This document shows positions 8,909 to 16,501 of a stretch of DNA of 64,000 nt, piece by piece. The translations under genes and the position numbers were made by a program. The notes under the pieces are model-generated. The model had not been told where the DNA came from, did not search any database, and saw only the letters and a list, made by a program, of their open reading frames with translations. The DNA lies in contig JAYFRE010000034.1 in assembly GCA_034926235.1 (NCBI GenBank), forward strand, positions 7,768 to 71,767. Direction: 5' to 3'. Positions within the stretch are counted from its first letter, which is position 1; every line of letters begins with the position of its first letter. This DNA comes from JAYFRE01 sp034926235. GTDB taxonomy: Bacteria; Pseudomonadota; Alphaproteobacteria; Rhodospirillales; Magnetospirillaceae.

Positions 8909-10768
8909 TTACTGGCAGGCCAGGCATTCGTCGTAATCGGTGGTCCGGCGGGGGGCGTCGGCGACGGTGCTCTTGTCGCTCTCTCCGGCGAAGGCCGCGC
9001 GCTGAACCGATTTCGACCGGCAGTAATAAAGGCTTTTCAAGCCTTTCTCCCACGCGGTCCAGTGCAGCATGTGCAGGTCCCATTTATCGATGTCGCCGGG
9101 CAGGAACAGATTGATCGACTGGCTCTGGCAAATCAGCGGCGCGCGGTCGGCCGCCATCTCGACGATCCAGCGCTGATCGATCTCGAAGGCGGTGCGGAAG
9201 ATGGCTTTCTCGTCCTCAGTCAGGCAATCCAGATGCTGGACCGATCCTTCATGCTCGATGATCGATTGCCAGATATCGGAATTGTCCGCCCCTTTTTCGG
9301 CCAAAAGGCGGGCAAGCGCGGGGTTGCGCACCGAGAACGAGCCCGACAGCGTCTTGTGCGTATAGACATTGGCCGGGATCGGTTCGATGCAGGCGCTGGC
9401 GCCGCCGGCGATGATGCTGATCGAAGCGGTCGGTGCGATGGCCAGCTTATGGCTGAACCGGGCCATCATGCCGCGTTCGGCGGCGTCCGGGCAGGGGCCG
9501 CGCTCTTGGGCCAGTTGGACCGAAGCCGCGTCGGCGTCGCGGCGGATCTTTCTGAAGATGTTCAGATTCCACGCCTTGGCCATGGCGCTTTCAAACGGGA
9601 TTCCCTTCTGCTGCAGGAAGGAGTGGAACCCCATCACGCCCAGACCCACCGACCGCTCGCGCAGGGCGGCATAGATCGCCTTGCCCATGTCGGGCGGCGC
9701 GTTGGTGATGAAATGGTCCAGCACATTGTCCAAAAAGCGCAGTACGTCTTCGACGAAACCCGGCTCTGCGTTCCATTCGTCCCAGGTCTCGATATTGAGC
9801 GAGGACAGGCAGCAGACGGCGGTGCGGTCGCGCCCCAGATGATCGGTCCCGCTAGGCAGGGTGATTTCGGCGCACAGGTTGGACGAGGCGACCGACAGCC
9901 CCAATTCGCGCTGATGCTTCGGCAGGGCGCGGTTGACCGTGTCGATGAACAGAAGATAGGGCTCGCCGGTCTGCATCCGGGTTTCCAGAATCTTCTGCCA
10001 CAAAGGCCGCGCGGCGACCTGACGCAGGGTTTCACCGGTCTTGGGGCTTTTCAGATCGAAAAGCGCATCCTGGCGCACCGCGTCCATGAAGGCGTCGGTG
10101 ATGTTGACGGCATGATGCAGGTTCAGGCTTTTGCGGTTGAAATCGCCCGAGCTTTTGCGGATTTCCAGGAATTCCTCGATTTCCGGGTGATGGACGTCGA
10201 GATAAACCGCCGCCGAACCACGCCGCAGCGATCCTTGCGAAATGGCCAGGGTCAGGCTGTCCATGACGCGGATGAAGGGGATGATCCCGGAGGTTTCGCC
10301 GCAGCCTTTCACCGATTCGCCGATCGAGCGCACGCCGCCCCAATAGGTGCCGATGCCGCCGCCATGGGCGGCCAGGCTGACATTTTCGTTCCAGGCCCCG
10401 ACGATGCCGTCCAGGCTGTCGGGAACCTCGTTGATGAAGCAGGAGATCGGCAGGCCGCGTTCGGTGCCGCCATTGGACAGGATCGGCGTCGAGGGCATGA
10501 ACCACAGCCGGGACATCGCATCGTAAAGACGCTGGGCATGGGCGTCGTCGTCGGCGAAAGCGGCGGCGACGCGGGCGAACATGTCCTGGATGCTTTCGCC
10601 GGGCAGCAGATAACGGTCTTTGAGGGTGGCCTTGCCGAAGGCGGTCAACAGGGCGTCGCGCTCGGGTGCTTGGCGGATGGCGTCAGGACGGGGAGGATCG
10701 GAACGGCGCGGTTTCTGCTGCATCGGTTCGGGTGCCTGGGCAATAGGATCGTAAGCGAGCGCAGTCAT
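8909..10768 (-). CDS. nrdA: Ribonucleotide reductase class I, alpha (catalytic) subunit
   Basis: 619-aa catalytic subunit that reduces ribonucleoside diphosphates. Active-site residues visible are Cys110 (in LPISCFINE), the Asn297-x-Cys299-x-Glu301 triad (SSNLCAEI) with thiyl Cys299, and Cys319/320 (AVCCLSSLN). The C-terminal redox pair is Cys615/Cys618 (DECLACQ). The protein lacks the N-terminal ATP-cone of E. coli NrdA, so overall activity control by dATP is probably absent or different. It is first in a two-gene operon, behind a roughly 275-base leader and a promoter overlapped by NrdR-like boxes. Confidence 0.95.
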   Translation of the reverse strand: MTALAYDPIAQAPEPMQQKPRRSDPPRPDAIRQAPERDALLTAFGKATLKDRYLLPGESIQDMFARVAAAFADDDAHAQRLYDAMSRLWFMPSTPILSNGGTERGLPISCFINEVPDSLDGIVGAWNENVSLAAHGGGIGTYWGGVRSIGESVKGCGETSGIIPFIRVMDSLTLAISQGSLRRGSAAVYLDVHHPEIEEFLEIRKSSGDFNRKSLNLHHAVNITDAFMDAVRQDALFDLKSPKTGETLRQVAARPLWQKILETRMQTGEPYLLFIDTVNRALPKHQRELGLSVASSNLCAEITLPSGTDHLGRDRTAVCCLSSLNIETWDEWNAEPGFVEDVLRFLDNVLDHFITNAPPDMGKAIYAALRERSVGLGVMGFHSFLQQKGIPFESAMAKAWNLNIFRKIRRDADAASVQLAQERGPCPDAAERGMMARFSHKLAIAPTASISIIAGGASACIEPIPANVYTHKTLSGSFSVRNPALARLLAEKGADNSDIWQSIIEHEGSVQHLDCLTEDEKAIFRTAFEIDQRWIVEMAADRAPLICQSQSINLFLPGDIDKWDLHMLHWTAWEKGLKSLYYCRSKSVQRAAFAGESDKSTVADAPRRTTDYDECLACQ

Positions 10769-10908
10769 CAGCGGTCATCCCCTTTGGGTTTTCCGGGATG
10801 GCGCTGGATGGCGGACGGTGGATTGCTTCCCCGTGCGCCAGCGTTCATCCCGTGATTGTTCCACGGAATCATGGCGGAATTTCCGGCACCGCAGAGGACA
10901 GGCATCCG

Positions 10909-10959
10909 CCGGCTTTCTTCGGCACCGTCTCCGGGAGGGCGGGCAAAGAAGAAAGCCGG
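10909..10959 (-). other. Long hairpin in the nrdA leader
   Basis: A perfect 12-bp inverted repeat (CCGGCTTTCTTC at 10909-10920 and its complement at 10948-10959) encloses 27 bases. Those bases can form an inner stem (CCGTCTCC with GGGAGGGCGG). It lies in the untranslated leader between the proposed nrdA promoter and start codon. No T-run follows, so it is not a simple terminator. Role unknown. Confidence 0.6.
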
Positions 10960-11009
10960 GTCGCCGCGTGCGGCTACGGACACCAACCGGCTCCTGCCGG
11001 CCTCCGTCA

Positions 11010-11025
11010 ATTCAAGATATTGTGT
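11010..11025 (-). promoter_or_regulatory. NrdR-like box 1 (promoter-distal)
   Basis: The minus strand reads ACACAATATCTTGAAT, about 13 of 16 positions to the consensus ACACWATATATWGTGT recalled for the NrdR repressor of ribonucleotide reductase genes. It is centred exactly 31 bp from box 2, the tandem spacing normal for NrdR, and sits just downstream of the proposed start of transcription. Confidence 0.65.
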
Positions 11026-11040
11026 TCGTTCCGAACCATG

Positions 11041-11056
11041 ACGCTAAATATCGTAT
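11041..11056 (-). promoter_or_regulatory. NrdR-like box 2 (overlaps the -10 element)
   Basis: The minus strand reads ATACGATATTTAGCGT, about 12 of 16 to the NrdR consensus. It covers the proposed -10 element TACGAT, so bound NrdR would block RNA polymerase. Together with box 1 it forms the usual two-box operator. Confidence 0.65.
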
Positions 11057-11078
11057 TCTAAGATTTAGAATCGATCAA
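11050..11078 (-). promoter_or_regulatory. Candidate nrdA promoter
   Basis: On the minus strand TTGATC (11078-11073) and TACGAT (11055-11050) are separated by 17 bp, a plausible sigma-70 promoter. The spacer contains the 17-bp palindrome ATTCTAAgatTTAGAAT (11055-11071), a possible further operator. Confidence 0.5.
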
Positions 11079-11131
11079 GAAGGAACGGCAGGGAATAGGG
11101 CCTAAGGCGGTTGCTATACGACCGGATAGGG

Positions 11132-12028
11132 CTATGACGCGTCCGGTTGTGGGGCCAGCAGCGGGGCCGGAGCGATCCACCAGCGATGGTGGATTTCCTG
11201 CATGGCCAGGGCGGCCCGATGGGCCGAATCCTGGTCGGCGAACAGACCGAAACAGGTGGCGCCGCTGCCCGACATGCGCGCCAGCAGGCACCCCCGCAAC
11301 GCGGCCAGATCATCGAGAACCCGCTCGATCACCGGCATGAGCCCGATGGCGGCCTCGGTCAAATCGTTGCCCCCTTGAGCCAGCAAGGCGGCCAGATCGG
11401 CGGTGTCGGAGGGCGTGCGGTCCAAAAGGGTTCGGGGTGCGGAAAACGGTCCTTGGCGGGCCTTGAACACCGCCGGGGTGGCCAGGGCGCGTCCGGGATT
11501 TACCAGCAGTAGCCAAGCCGGCGGCAGGCCGACGGACAGGGGCTGGACGAGATCGCCGACACCCTGCATGCGCGCCGGATGTCCGGCCAGGCAGACCGGC
11601 ACGTCCGCGCCTAGCTCCAAAGCGATTGCATCGAGCCCGATCGCTTCCGGATCAAGCTGCCACAGACGGCACAGGGCCTTCAAGGTCGCGGCGGCGTCGG
11701 CGGAGCCGCCGCCGATGCCCGCCGCCACCGGCAGTCGTTTCTTCAGATGGATGGCTGCCCCTTGATCGCACCCGGTCCGCTCGGCCAGCAAGCGTGCGGC
11801 TTTGAGGACGATATTGTCGGGCTGGCGCGCCAAAGCGCCGGCCTTGGGACCGCCGACCGACAGGGACAGGACCGGTGCGGGCCGGACGGACAGGGTGTCG
11901 CCGACGCCGGCAAAGGCCACCAGACTGTCCAGATCGTGGTATCCGTCGTTGCGGAGTCCCACGACCGACAGGGCAAGATTGATCTTGGCCGGGGCGAAGA
12001 TCCGGATGGGCCGTGCTGGTGTGGTCAT
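11132..12028 (-). CDS. ispE: 4-diphosphocytidyl-2-C-methyl-D-erythritol kinase
   Basis: 298-aa GHMP-family kinase of the non-mevalonate isoprenoid pathway, which phosphorylates CDP-methylerythritol. Signatures are FAPAKINLAL with catalytic Lys15, the GHMP ATP loop AAGIGGGSADAAATL near residues 102-116, and ELGADVPVCLAG with catalytic Asp142. The start ATG overlaps the stop of the upstream TPR lipoprotein gene (ATGA overlap at 12025-12028), so the two are translationally coupled, an arrangement common in alphaproteobacteria. Confidence 0.95.
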   Translation of the reverse strand: MTTPARPIRIFAPAKINLALSVVGLRNDGYHDLDSLVAFAGVGDTLSVRPAPVLSLSVGGPKAGALARQPDNIVLKAARLLAERTGCDQGAAIHLKKRLPVAAGIGGGSADAAATLKALCRLWQLDPEAIGLDAIALELGADVPVCLAGHPARMQGVGDLVQPLSVGLPPAWLLLVNPGRALATPAVFKARQGPFSAPRTLLDRTPSDTADLAALLAQGGNDLTEAAIGLMPVIERVLDDLAALRGCLLARMSGSGATCFGLFADQDSAHRAALAMQEIHHRWWIAPAPLLAPQPDAS

Positions 12029-13806
12029 TGTGGTGCGGGGATGCTTTCTGCCTCGGGGGCGGCTGTCGCCTCAGGGGCGGTTTCAGCCACGGGGGCGGGT
12101 GGAGTTCTTTCCGCGATCTTTTTGCGGATTTCTTCAGCAACGTCGGAATCGGGCTTGAAGGTCAGTGCTCTTTGCCACTGGAAGAACGCCTCGTTTCTCC
12201 GTCCGACATTCCACAGGGCGTCGCCCAGATGGTCATTGATGGTGGGCTCCTCGGGGCGCAGCTCGACGGCGCGCTCCAGGATATCGACCGCTTTGACGTA
12301 ATCGCCGGTACGGTAATAGGCCCAGCCCAGGCTATCGACGATATAGCCATCGGTGGGACGCAGTTCGACGGCGCGTTCGATCATCTTGCGGGCGCGGTCG
12401 ATATCTTCTCCCTGCTCGATCCAGGAATAGCCGAGATAATTCAATACATGCGGCTCGTCCGGGCGCAATTCCAACGCCTTCAGAAGATCGCGTTCGGCTT
12501 CCGGCCAGCGTTTCGAGCGTTCGAGCGCAATGCCGCGCGAATAATAAAGCCCCCACAGATCGGGGCTGTCCTGCGGGCTCATCGCCAGAGCGCGGTCATA
12601 GGCCGCTGCGGCGTCAAGCCAGCGTTCATGGCGGCGATAGATGTCGCCCAGCGTCACCAGGCTTTCAGGCCGGCCCGGATCGCGGGCGGCCAGGGCTTCC
12701 AGCGTGCGCACGGCCCCGTCGAAATCGCCCGTCTGATCCATGTTCGCGGCGATGCGCAATTGCGCGTTCCAATAGACCGGCGAATCGGGACCGATCTCGG
12801 CAAAGGCCCGGTCGGCCTCTTCCGGCCGGTCCAGGCTTTGCAGGGTTTCGCCGACCGACAGCCAGGCCAGCGAGAAATCGGGTTTGAGGCTGAGCGCCAT
12901 GCGCGCGAAAACCAGCGACAATTCAGGCAGATTGCCTTGCCGCCAGGAACTGGCGGTGCTCAAGAAAGCCTCGGCCAGGCCGTCCGTCGCGGTTTTCACC
13001 GGCGGACCGCCGTCCTTTTCCTCGAACGGATCGCTACGATGCAGATAGTAGCGGGCGGTGATCTCGTCCGCGGTTTTCGTCTGGCCGATACGCCGGTAGA
13101 ACGCCGTCGCCGCCTGAATCGAGCGCAGGGTCTGCCCCGAATCGCCCGCCAGCATGCTGCGGTAATAGCCATCAGCCAGCTTGCGGCGGTCGGCCATATC
13201 GGCGATCAGCGCCGCATGGAAGTCGTGCAAGATCGCGAAGCTGCTGGTCTGGGACAAAGGCGCCAGCGCCTCGATGGCCGCGCCGGTATTGCCCTGGCCC
13301 GCGCGCGTCCAAGCGATGATGACCGGCACCATGAAGGCGTTGATGCCGCGGCGGGGCAGGCGCGCGACCCGTTTTTCGGCCATCTCCCAACGGCCTTGCC
13401 GGGCGTCCTGGCTGGCCAGAAGCATCGCCGCCAATGCGGCGTCGGCATCGAAAGAAAGGAGACGCCGCGCGATATCGGCGGCGTCGTCCATGCGTCCCTC
13501 CGCCGCCAGGGCGAGCAGGGAACGCTGCAACAGTTCGGTATTTTCGGGGTCCCGGTCCAGGGCCTTCAGCAGAAAGTCCGAAGCGGCGCCCAAGTCGTGC
13601 TGGTCGAGGGCGAACCGGCCGGCCAGATAATTTCCGGCCCCCGATTCGCCGATTTCGACCACCGAGACTTTGTATCCCTCTCCGAACACGCCATCCCGAT
13701 GTCCGCCCAGACCTTCGGAACAGGCCGGAAGGAACGCCATGGCGGCAAGGGCGATCAGACTTTTTACTACCGGACCCGGCGATGCCGCCGATCCTCGTCT
13801 TGCCAT
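12025..13806 (-). CDS. TPR-repeat lipoprotein
   Basis: 593-aa protein with a lipoprotein signal (LIALAAMAFLPACSEG, lipidated Cys29) and many tetratricopeptide repeats through the rest, for example RPESLVTLGDIYRRHERW, PHVLNYLGYSWIEQGED and DGYIVDSLGWAYYRTGDY. This is the 'tetratricopeptide repeat protein' regularly found directly upstream of ispE. It is predicted to be membrane-attached in the periplasm. The start at ATG 13806 is chosen because it puts the lipobox within 30 residues; earlier in-frame ATGs exist at 13845 and 13881. No enzyme motif is seen and the role is unknown. Confidence 0.8.
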   Translation of the reverse strand: MARRGSAASPGPVVKSLIALAAMAFLPACSEGLGGHRDGVFGEGYKVSVVEIGESGAGNYLAGRFALDQHDLGAASDFLLKALDRDPENTELLQRSLLALAAEGRMDDAADIARRLLSFDADAALAAMLLASQDARQGRWEMAEKRVARLPRRGINAFMVPVIIAWTRAGQGNTGAAIEALAPLSQTSSFAILHDFHAALIADMADRRKLADGYYRSMLAGDSGQTLRSIQAATAFYRRIGQTKTADEITARYYLHRSDPFEEKDGGPPVKTATDGLAEAFLSTASSWRQGNLPELSLVFARMALSLKPDFSLAWLSVGETLQSLDRPEEADRAFAEIGPDSPVYWNAQLRIAANMDQTGDFDGAVRTLEALAARDPGRPESLVTLGDIYRRHERWLDAAAAYDRALAMSPQDSPDLWGLYYSRGIALERSKRWPEAERDLLKALELRPDEPHVLNYLGYSWIEQGEDIDRARKMIERAVELRPTDGYIVDSLGWAYYRTGDYVKAVDILERAVELRPEEPTINDHLGDALWNVGRRNEAFFQWQRALTFKPDSDVAEEIRKKIAERTPPAPVAETAPEATAAPEAESIPAPQ

Positions 13807-13849
13807 CTTCAACACCCTGTTTGGCGCTCCTGTCCGACCAACCATCCCT

Positions 13850-15487
13850 TTACATATTGGGATAGTTCGGCCCGCCTGCACCCTCGGGCACCACCCAATT
13901 GATGTTTTGGGTCGGATCCTTGATGTCGCAGGTCTTGCAATGCACGCAATTGGCCGGGTTGAGCTGTAGCCGCTTTTTCCCGTCGGCGTCGGTCACGACC
14001 TCGTAAACGAAGGCCGGACAATAGCGCTGCTCGGGAGCGTCGTACAGAGCCAGATTGACCTTTTCCCAGACCTCGGGGTCTTTCAGCTGCAAATGGCAGG
14101 GCTGATTTTCCTCGTGCATCACACCCGATATATAGACGGACGATATGCGGTCGAAGGTGATCACGTTATCCGGCTTCGGATAATTGATCGGCTGGCATTC
14201 GGATGCTTTGCGCAACTGGTCGTAATCGGCATGGACCTTGATCGTCCAGGGCGCGCGGCCACGGAAGATGTAAAGGTCGAGCCCGACATAGGCAGCACCC
14301 AGCAGACGGCCCCAATGGAAAGCGGGGCGGAAGTTGCGGGCCAGATACAGCTCTTCCCACACCCAGGATTTCTTGAGCTGCTCGGGGTAGCCCGTCGCTT
14401 CGACCGGACCGGCGGCTTCGCCGGCCAGAGCCTCGAAGATCGCGTCGGCAGCCACCATGCCCGACTTCATGCAGGTATGGATGCCCTTGATCTTGGGCAC
14501 GTTCAGGAAGCCGGCGGTATCGCCGATCAGGACGCCGCCCGGGAAGGTCAGCTTGGGGATCGACTGGAAGCCGCCCTCGGCCAGGGCGCGCGCGCCATAG
14601 GACACACGCTGCCCGCCTTCGAGAACCTTGCGCACCGAAGGATGCGACTTGAAGCGGTTGAATTCCTCGAACGGGGACATGTAGGGATTGTGGTAGTCGA
14701 GCGCGACCACATAGCCGATATAAATCTGGTTGTTTTCGGCATGGTACATGAACGACCCACCATAGGTGCTGTTGTCCATGGGATAGCCGAAGCTGTGAAC
14801 CACGGTGCCGGCCTTGTGCTTGGCCGGGTCGATTTCCCAGATTTCCTTGATGCCGACGCCGTAGCTCTGCGGATCGCAGTTCTTTTCGAGGTCGAACTTC
14901 GCCAGGACTTCCTTGGTCAGCGAACCGCGCACGCCTTCGGCGAAAATGGTCTGGCGGGCCAGCAATTCGACGCCGGGGGTATAGTTGGCGGTCGGCTGAC
15001 CGTCCTTGCCCACGCCCATGTCGCCCGTGGCCACGCCCCGGACCGCGCCGGATTCGTCATAGAGAACCTCGGCGGCGGCAAAGCCGGGGAAAATTTCGAC
15101 GCCGAGTTCCTCGGCCTGCGTTCCCAGCCAGCGCACCACATTGCCCAGACTGACGATGTAGTTGCCGTGATTGACCATCGGAGGCGGCGTCACCGGCAGC
15201 TTGAGAGCCATCTTCTCGGTCAGGTAATAGATATTGTCGTCGCCGCAAGGGACGTTGAGGGGCGCGCCCTTTTCCTTCCAATCGGGGATCAGCTCGTTGA
15301 GAGCCCGAGGCTCCATCACCGCGCCCGAAAGGATGTGCGCCCCAAGTTCGGATCCCTTCTCGATAAGACAGACGGACAGTTCGCGTCCGCTTTCGATGGC
15401 GAGCTGGCGCAGGCGTATCGCCGCCGCCAGGCCCGATGGCCCGCCGCCGACGATGACGACGTCGAACTCCATGCTTTCGCGTTCCAT
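13850..15487 (-). CDS. etfQO: Electron transfer flavoprotein-ubiquinone oxidoreductase
   Basis: 545-aa inner-membrane enzyme that passes electrons from ETF (fatty acid and amino acid oxidation) to ubiquinone. The N-terminal FAD motif is FDVVIVGGGPSGLAAAIRL. The [4Fe-4S] ligands are Cys490 (RYCPAF) and Cys514/517/520 (NCVHCKTCDIKDP), and the protein ends with the family-typical QNINWVVPEGAGGPNYPNM. Length and motifs match the full enzyme. It is divergent from the uracil-DNA glycosylase gene. The etfAB genes are not in the window. Confidence 0.95.
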   Translation of the reverse strand: MERESMEFDVVIVGGGPSGLAAAIRLRQLAIESGRELSVCLIEKGSELGAHILSGAVMEPRALNELIPDWKEKGAPLNVPCGDDNIYYLTEKMALKLPVTPPPMVNHGNYIVSLGNVVRWLGTQAEELGVEIFPGFAAAEVLYDESGAVRGVATGDMGVGKDGQPTANYTPGVELLARQTIFAEGVRGSLTKEVLAKFDLEKNCDPQSYGVGIKEIWEIDPAKHKAGTVVHSFGYPMDNSTYGGSFMYHAENNQIYIGYVVALDYHNPYMSPFEEFNRFKSHPSVRKVLEGGQRVSYGARALAEGGFQSIPKLTFPGGVLIGDTAGFLNVPKIKGIHTCMKSGMVAADAIFEALAGEAAGPVEATGYPEQLKKSWVWEELYLARNFRPAFHWGRLLGAAYVGLDLYIFRGRAPWTIKVHADYDQLRKASECQPINYPKPDNVITFDRISSVYISGVMHEENQPCHLQLKDPEVWEKVNLALYDAPEQRYCPAFVYEVVTDADGKKRLQLNPANCVHCKTCDIKDPTQNINWVVPEGAGGPNYPNM

Positions 15488-15599
15488 TGGCTTAAGCCCT
15501 CTCTAAATTTTGCTCTCGTGGGAATGCCACCTGAAAAACGGTTCTATATCACAGGCGGAAGGATGTATCGACAGCCATCCTCATGTTAGGCTGAAGGTC

Positions 15600-16367
15600 A
15601 TGAACGCATCCCTCACGCCCGAAGAGATTCTACGCTGGCATATCGCGGCCGGCGCGGACGAAGCGATCGGCGAGACCGCGATCGACCGTTATGCCGCGAC
15701 GCCGAAACAACCCGTTGTTTTCCGGGAAGATAGGCCATCTTTGCCGATTGTTCCGGCGTCGCCCGCTCTGGATGGCGCGCATCCCGCCTTGGCCTGCCGG
15801 ACGCTGGCGGAGCTGAAGGACGCGCTCTTCGCATATGAGGGTTGCGCCTTGAAGAAGACATGTCGGCAAACAGTTTTCGCTGATGGAAACCCGGAATCGG
15901 GGGTCATGTTGGTGGGCGAAGCGCCGGGCGCGGACGAAGACCGCATCGGGCTGCCTTTCGTCGGCGCCAGCGGCCGGCTGCTGGACCGCATGCTGGCTTC
16001 GATCGGGCTTGACCGGAACGCGTGCTACATCACCAATCTGGTGCCTTGGCGTCCGCCGGGGAACCGCAAGCCCGAACAGACCGAAATCGAGCTTTGCCTG
16101 CCGTTCCTGATCCGTCATATCGAACTGGTCGCACCGCGTTTTCTGCTGCTTTTGGGCGGTGCGCCGACGCAGGCCTTGCTCGGCCGGCACGACGCCATCA
16201 GCCGGTTGCGCGGGCATTGGCATGACTGCGTCCTGCCGCCGGAAGAAAAAATCGTCCCCGCTTTGCCGACTTTTCATCCGGCCTATCTCTTGCGGACTCC
16301 GGTCCACAAGCGTTTGGCGTGGGCTGATTTTCTTGCTTTGCGCAAACGGCTCGACGGGGCGGCCTGA
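15600..16367 (+). CDS. Uracil-DNA glycosylase, family 4/5 type
   Basis: 255-aa DNA repair enzyme that removes uracil from DNA. The core is [20 protein letters not shown] (motif 1), [32 protein letters not shown] and the C-terminal [13 protein letters not shown] with the catalytic-loop His. Cys in [11 protein letters not shown] and IELCLPF suggest an iron-sulfur site of the family 4 kind, but I cannot assign all four ligands with certainty. The ATG at 15600 is used, preceded closely by GAAGG. Confidence 0.88.
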   Translation: MNASLTPEEILRWHIAAGADEAIGETAIDRYAATPKQPVVFREDRPSLPIVPASPALDGAHPALACRTLAELKDALFAYEGCALKKTCRQTVFADGNPESGVMLVGEAPGADEDRIGLPFVGASGRLLDRMLASIGLDRNACYITNLVPWRPPGNRKPEQTEIELCLPFLIRHIELVAPRFLLLLGGAPTQALLGRHDAISRLRGHWHDCVLPPEEKIVPALPTFHPAYLLRTPVHKRLAWADFLALRKRLDGAA

Positions 16368-16399
16368 CGAAAAAGCGGCGTTCGGGCCAGGGAGAAGGT

Positions 16400-16419
16400 G
16401 AACGCAAACTGTTGCGTTC
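16400..16419 (+). other. Hairpin after the uracil-DNA glycosylase gene
   Basis: Perfect 8-bp stem GAACGCAA / TTGCGTTC with loop ACTG. Outer flanks CGGGCC and GGCCCG can extend it with a bulge. The following bases are only mildly T-rich, so termination is possible but unproven. Confidence 0.4.
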
Positions 16420-16501
16420 GGCCCGGTTGGCGATTTATAAATTTGAAGACAACCATCGAATTCGTTGATTTTTGAAGCGGCCCTTAGTCGAAGGAAGGTC
16501 G

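Noticed and set aside
9062..10855. Long open frame on the plus strand opposite nrdA
   Set aside because: It is the complement of nrdA; the translation shows no family features, while the minus strand carries every catalytic residue of ribonucleotide reductase.
10769..11000. Cobalamin riboswitch before nrdA
   Set aside because: Considered because such switches control class I reductase genes in some bacteria, but the conserved B12-box and core segments were not found on the minus strand.
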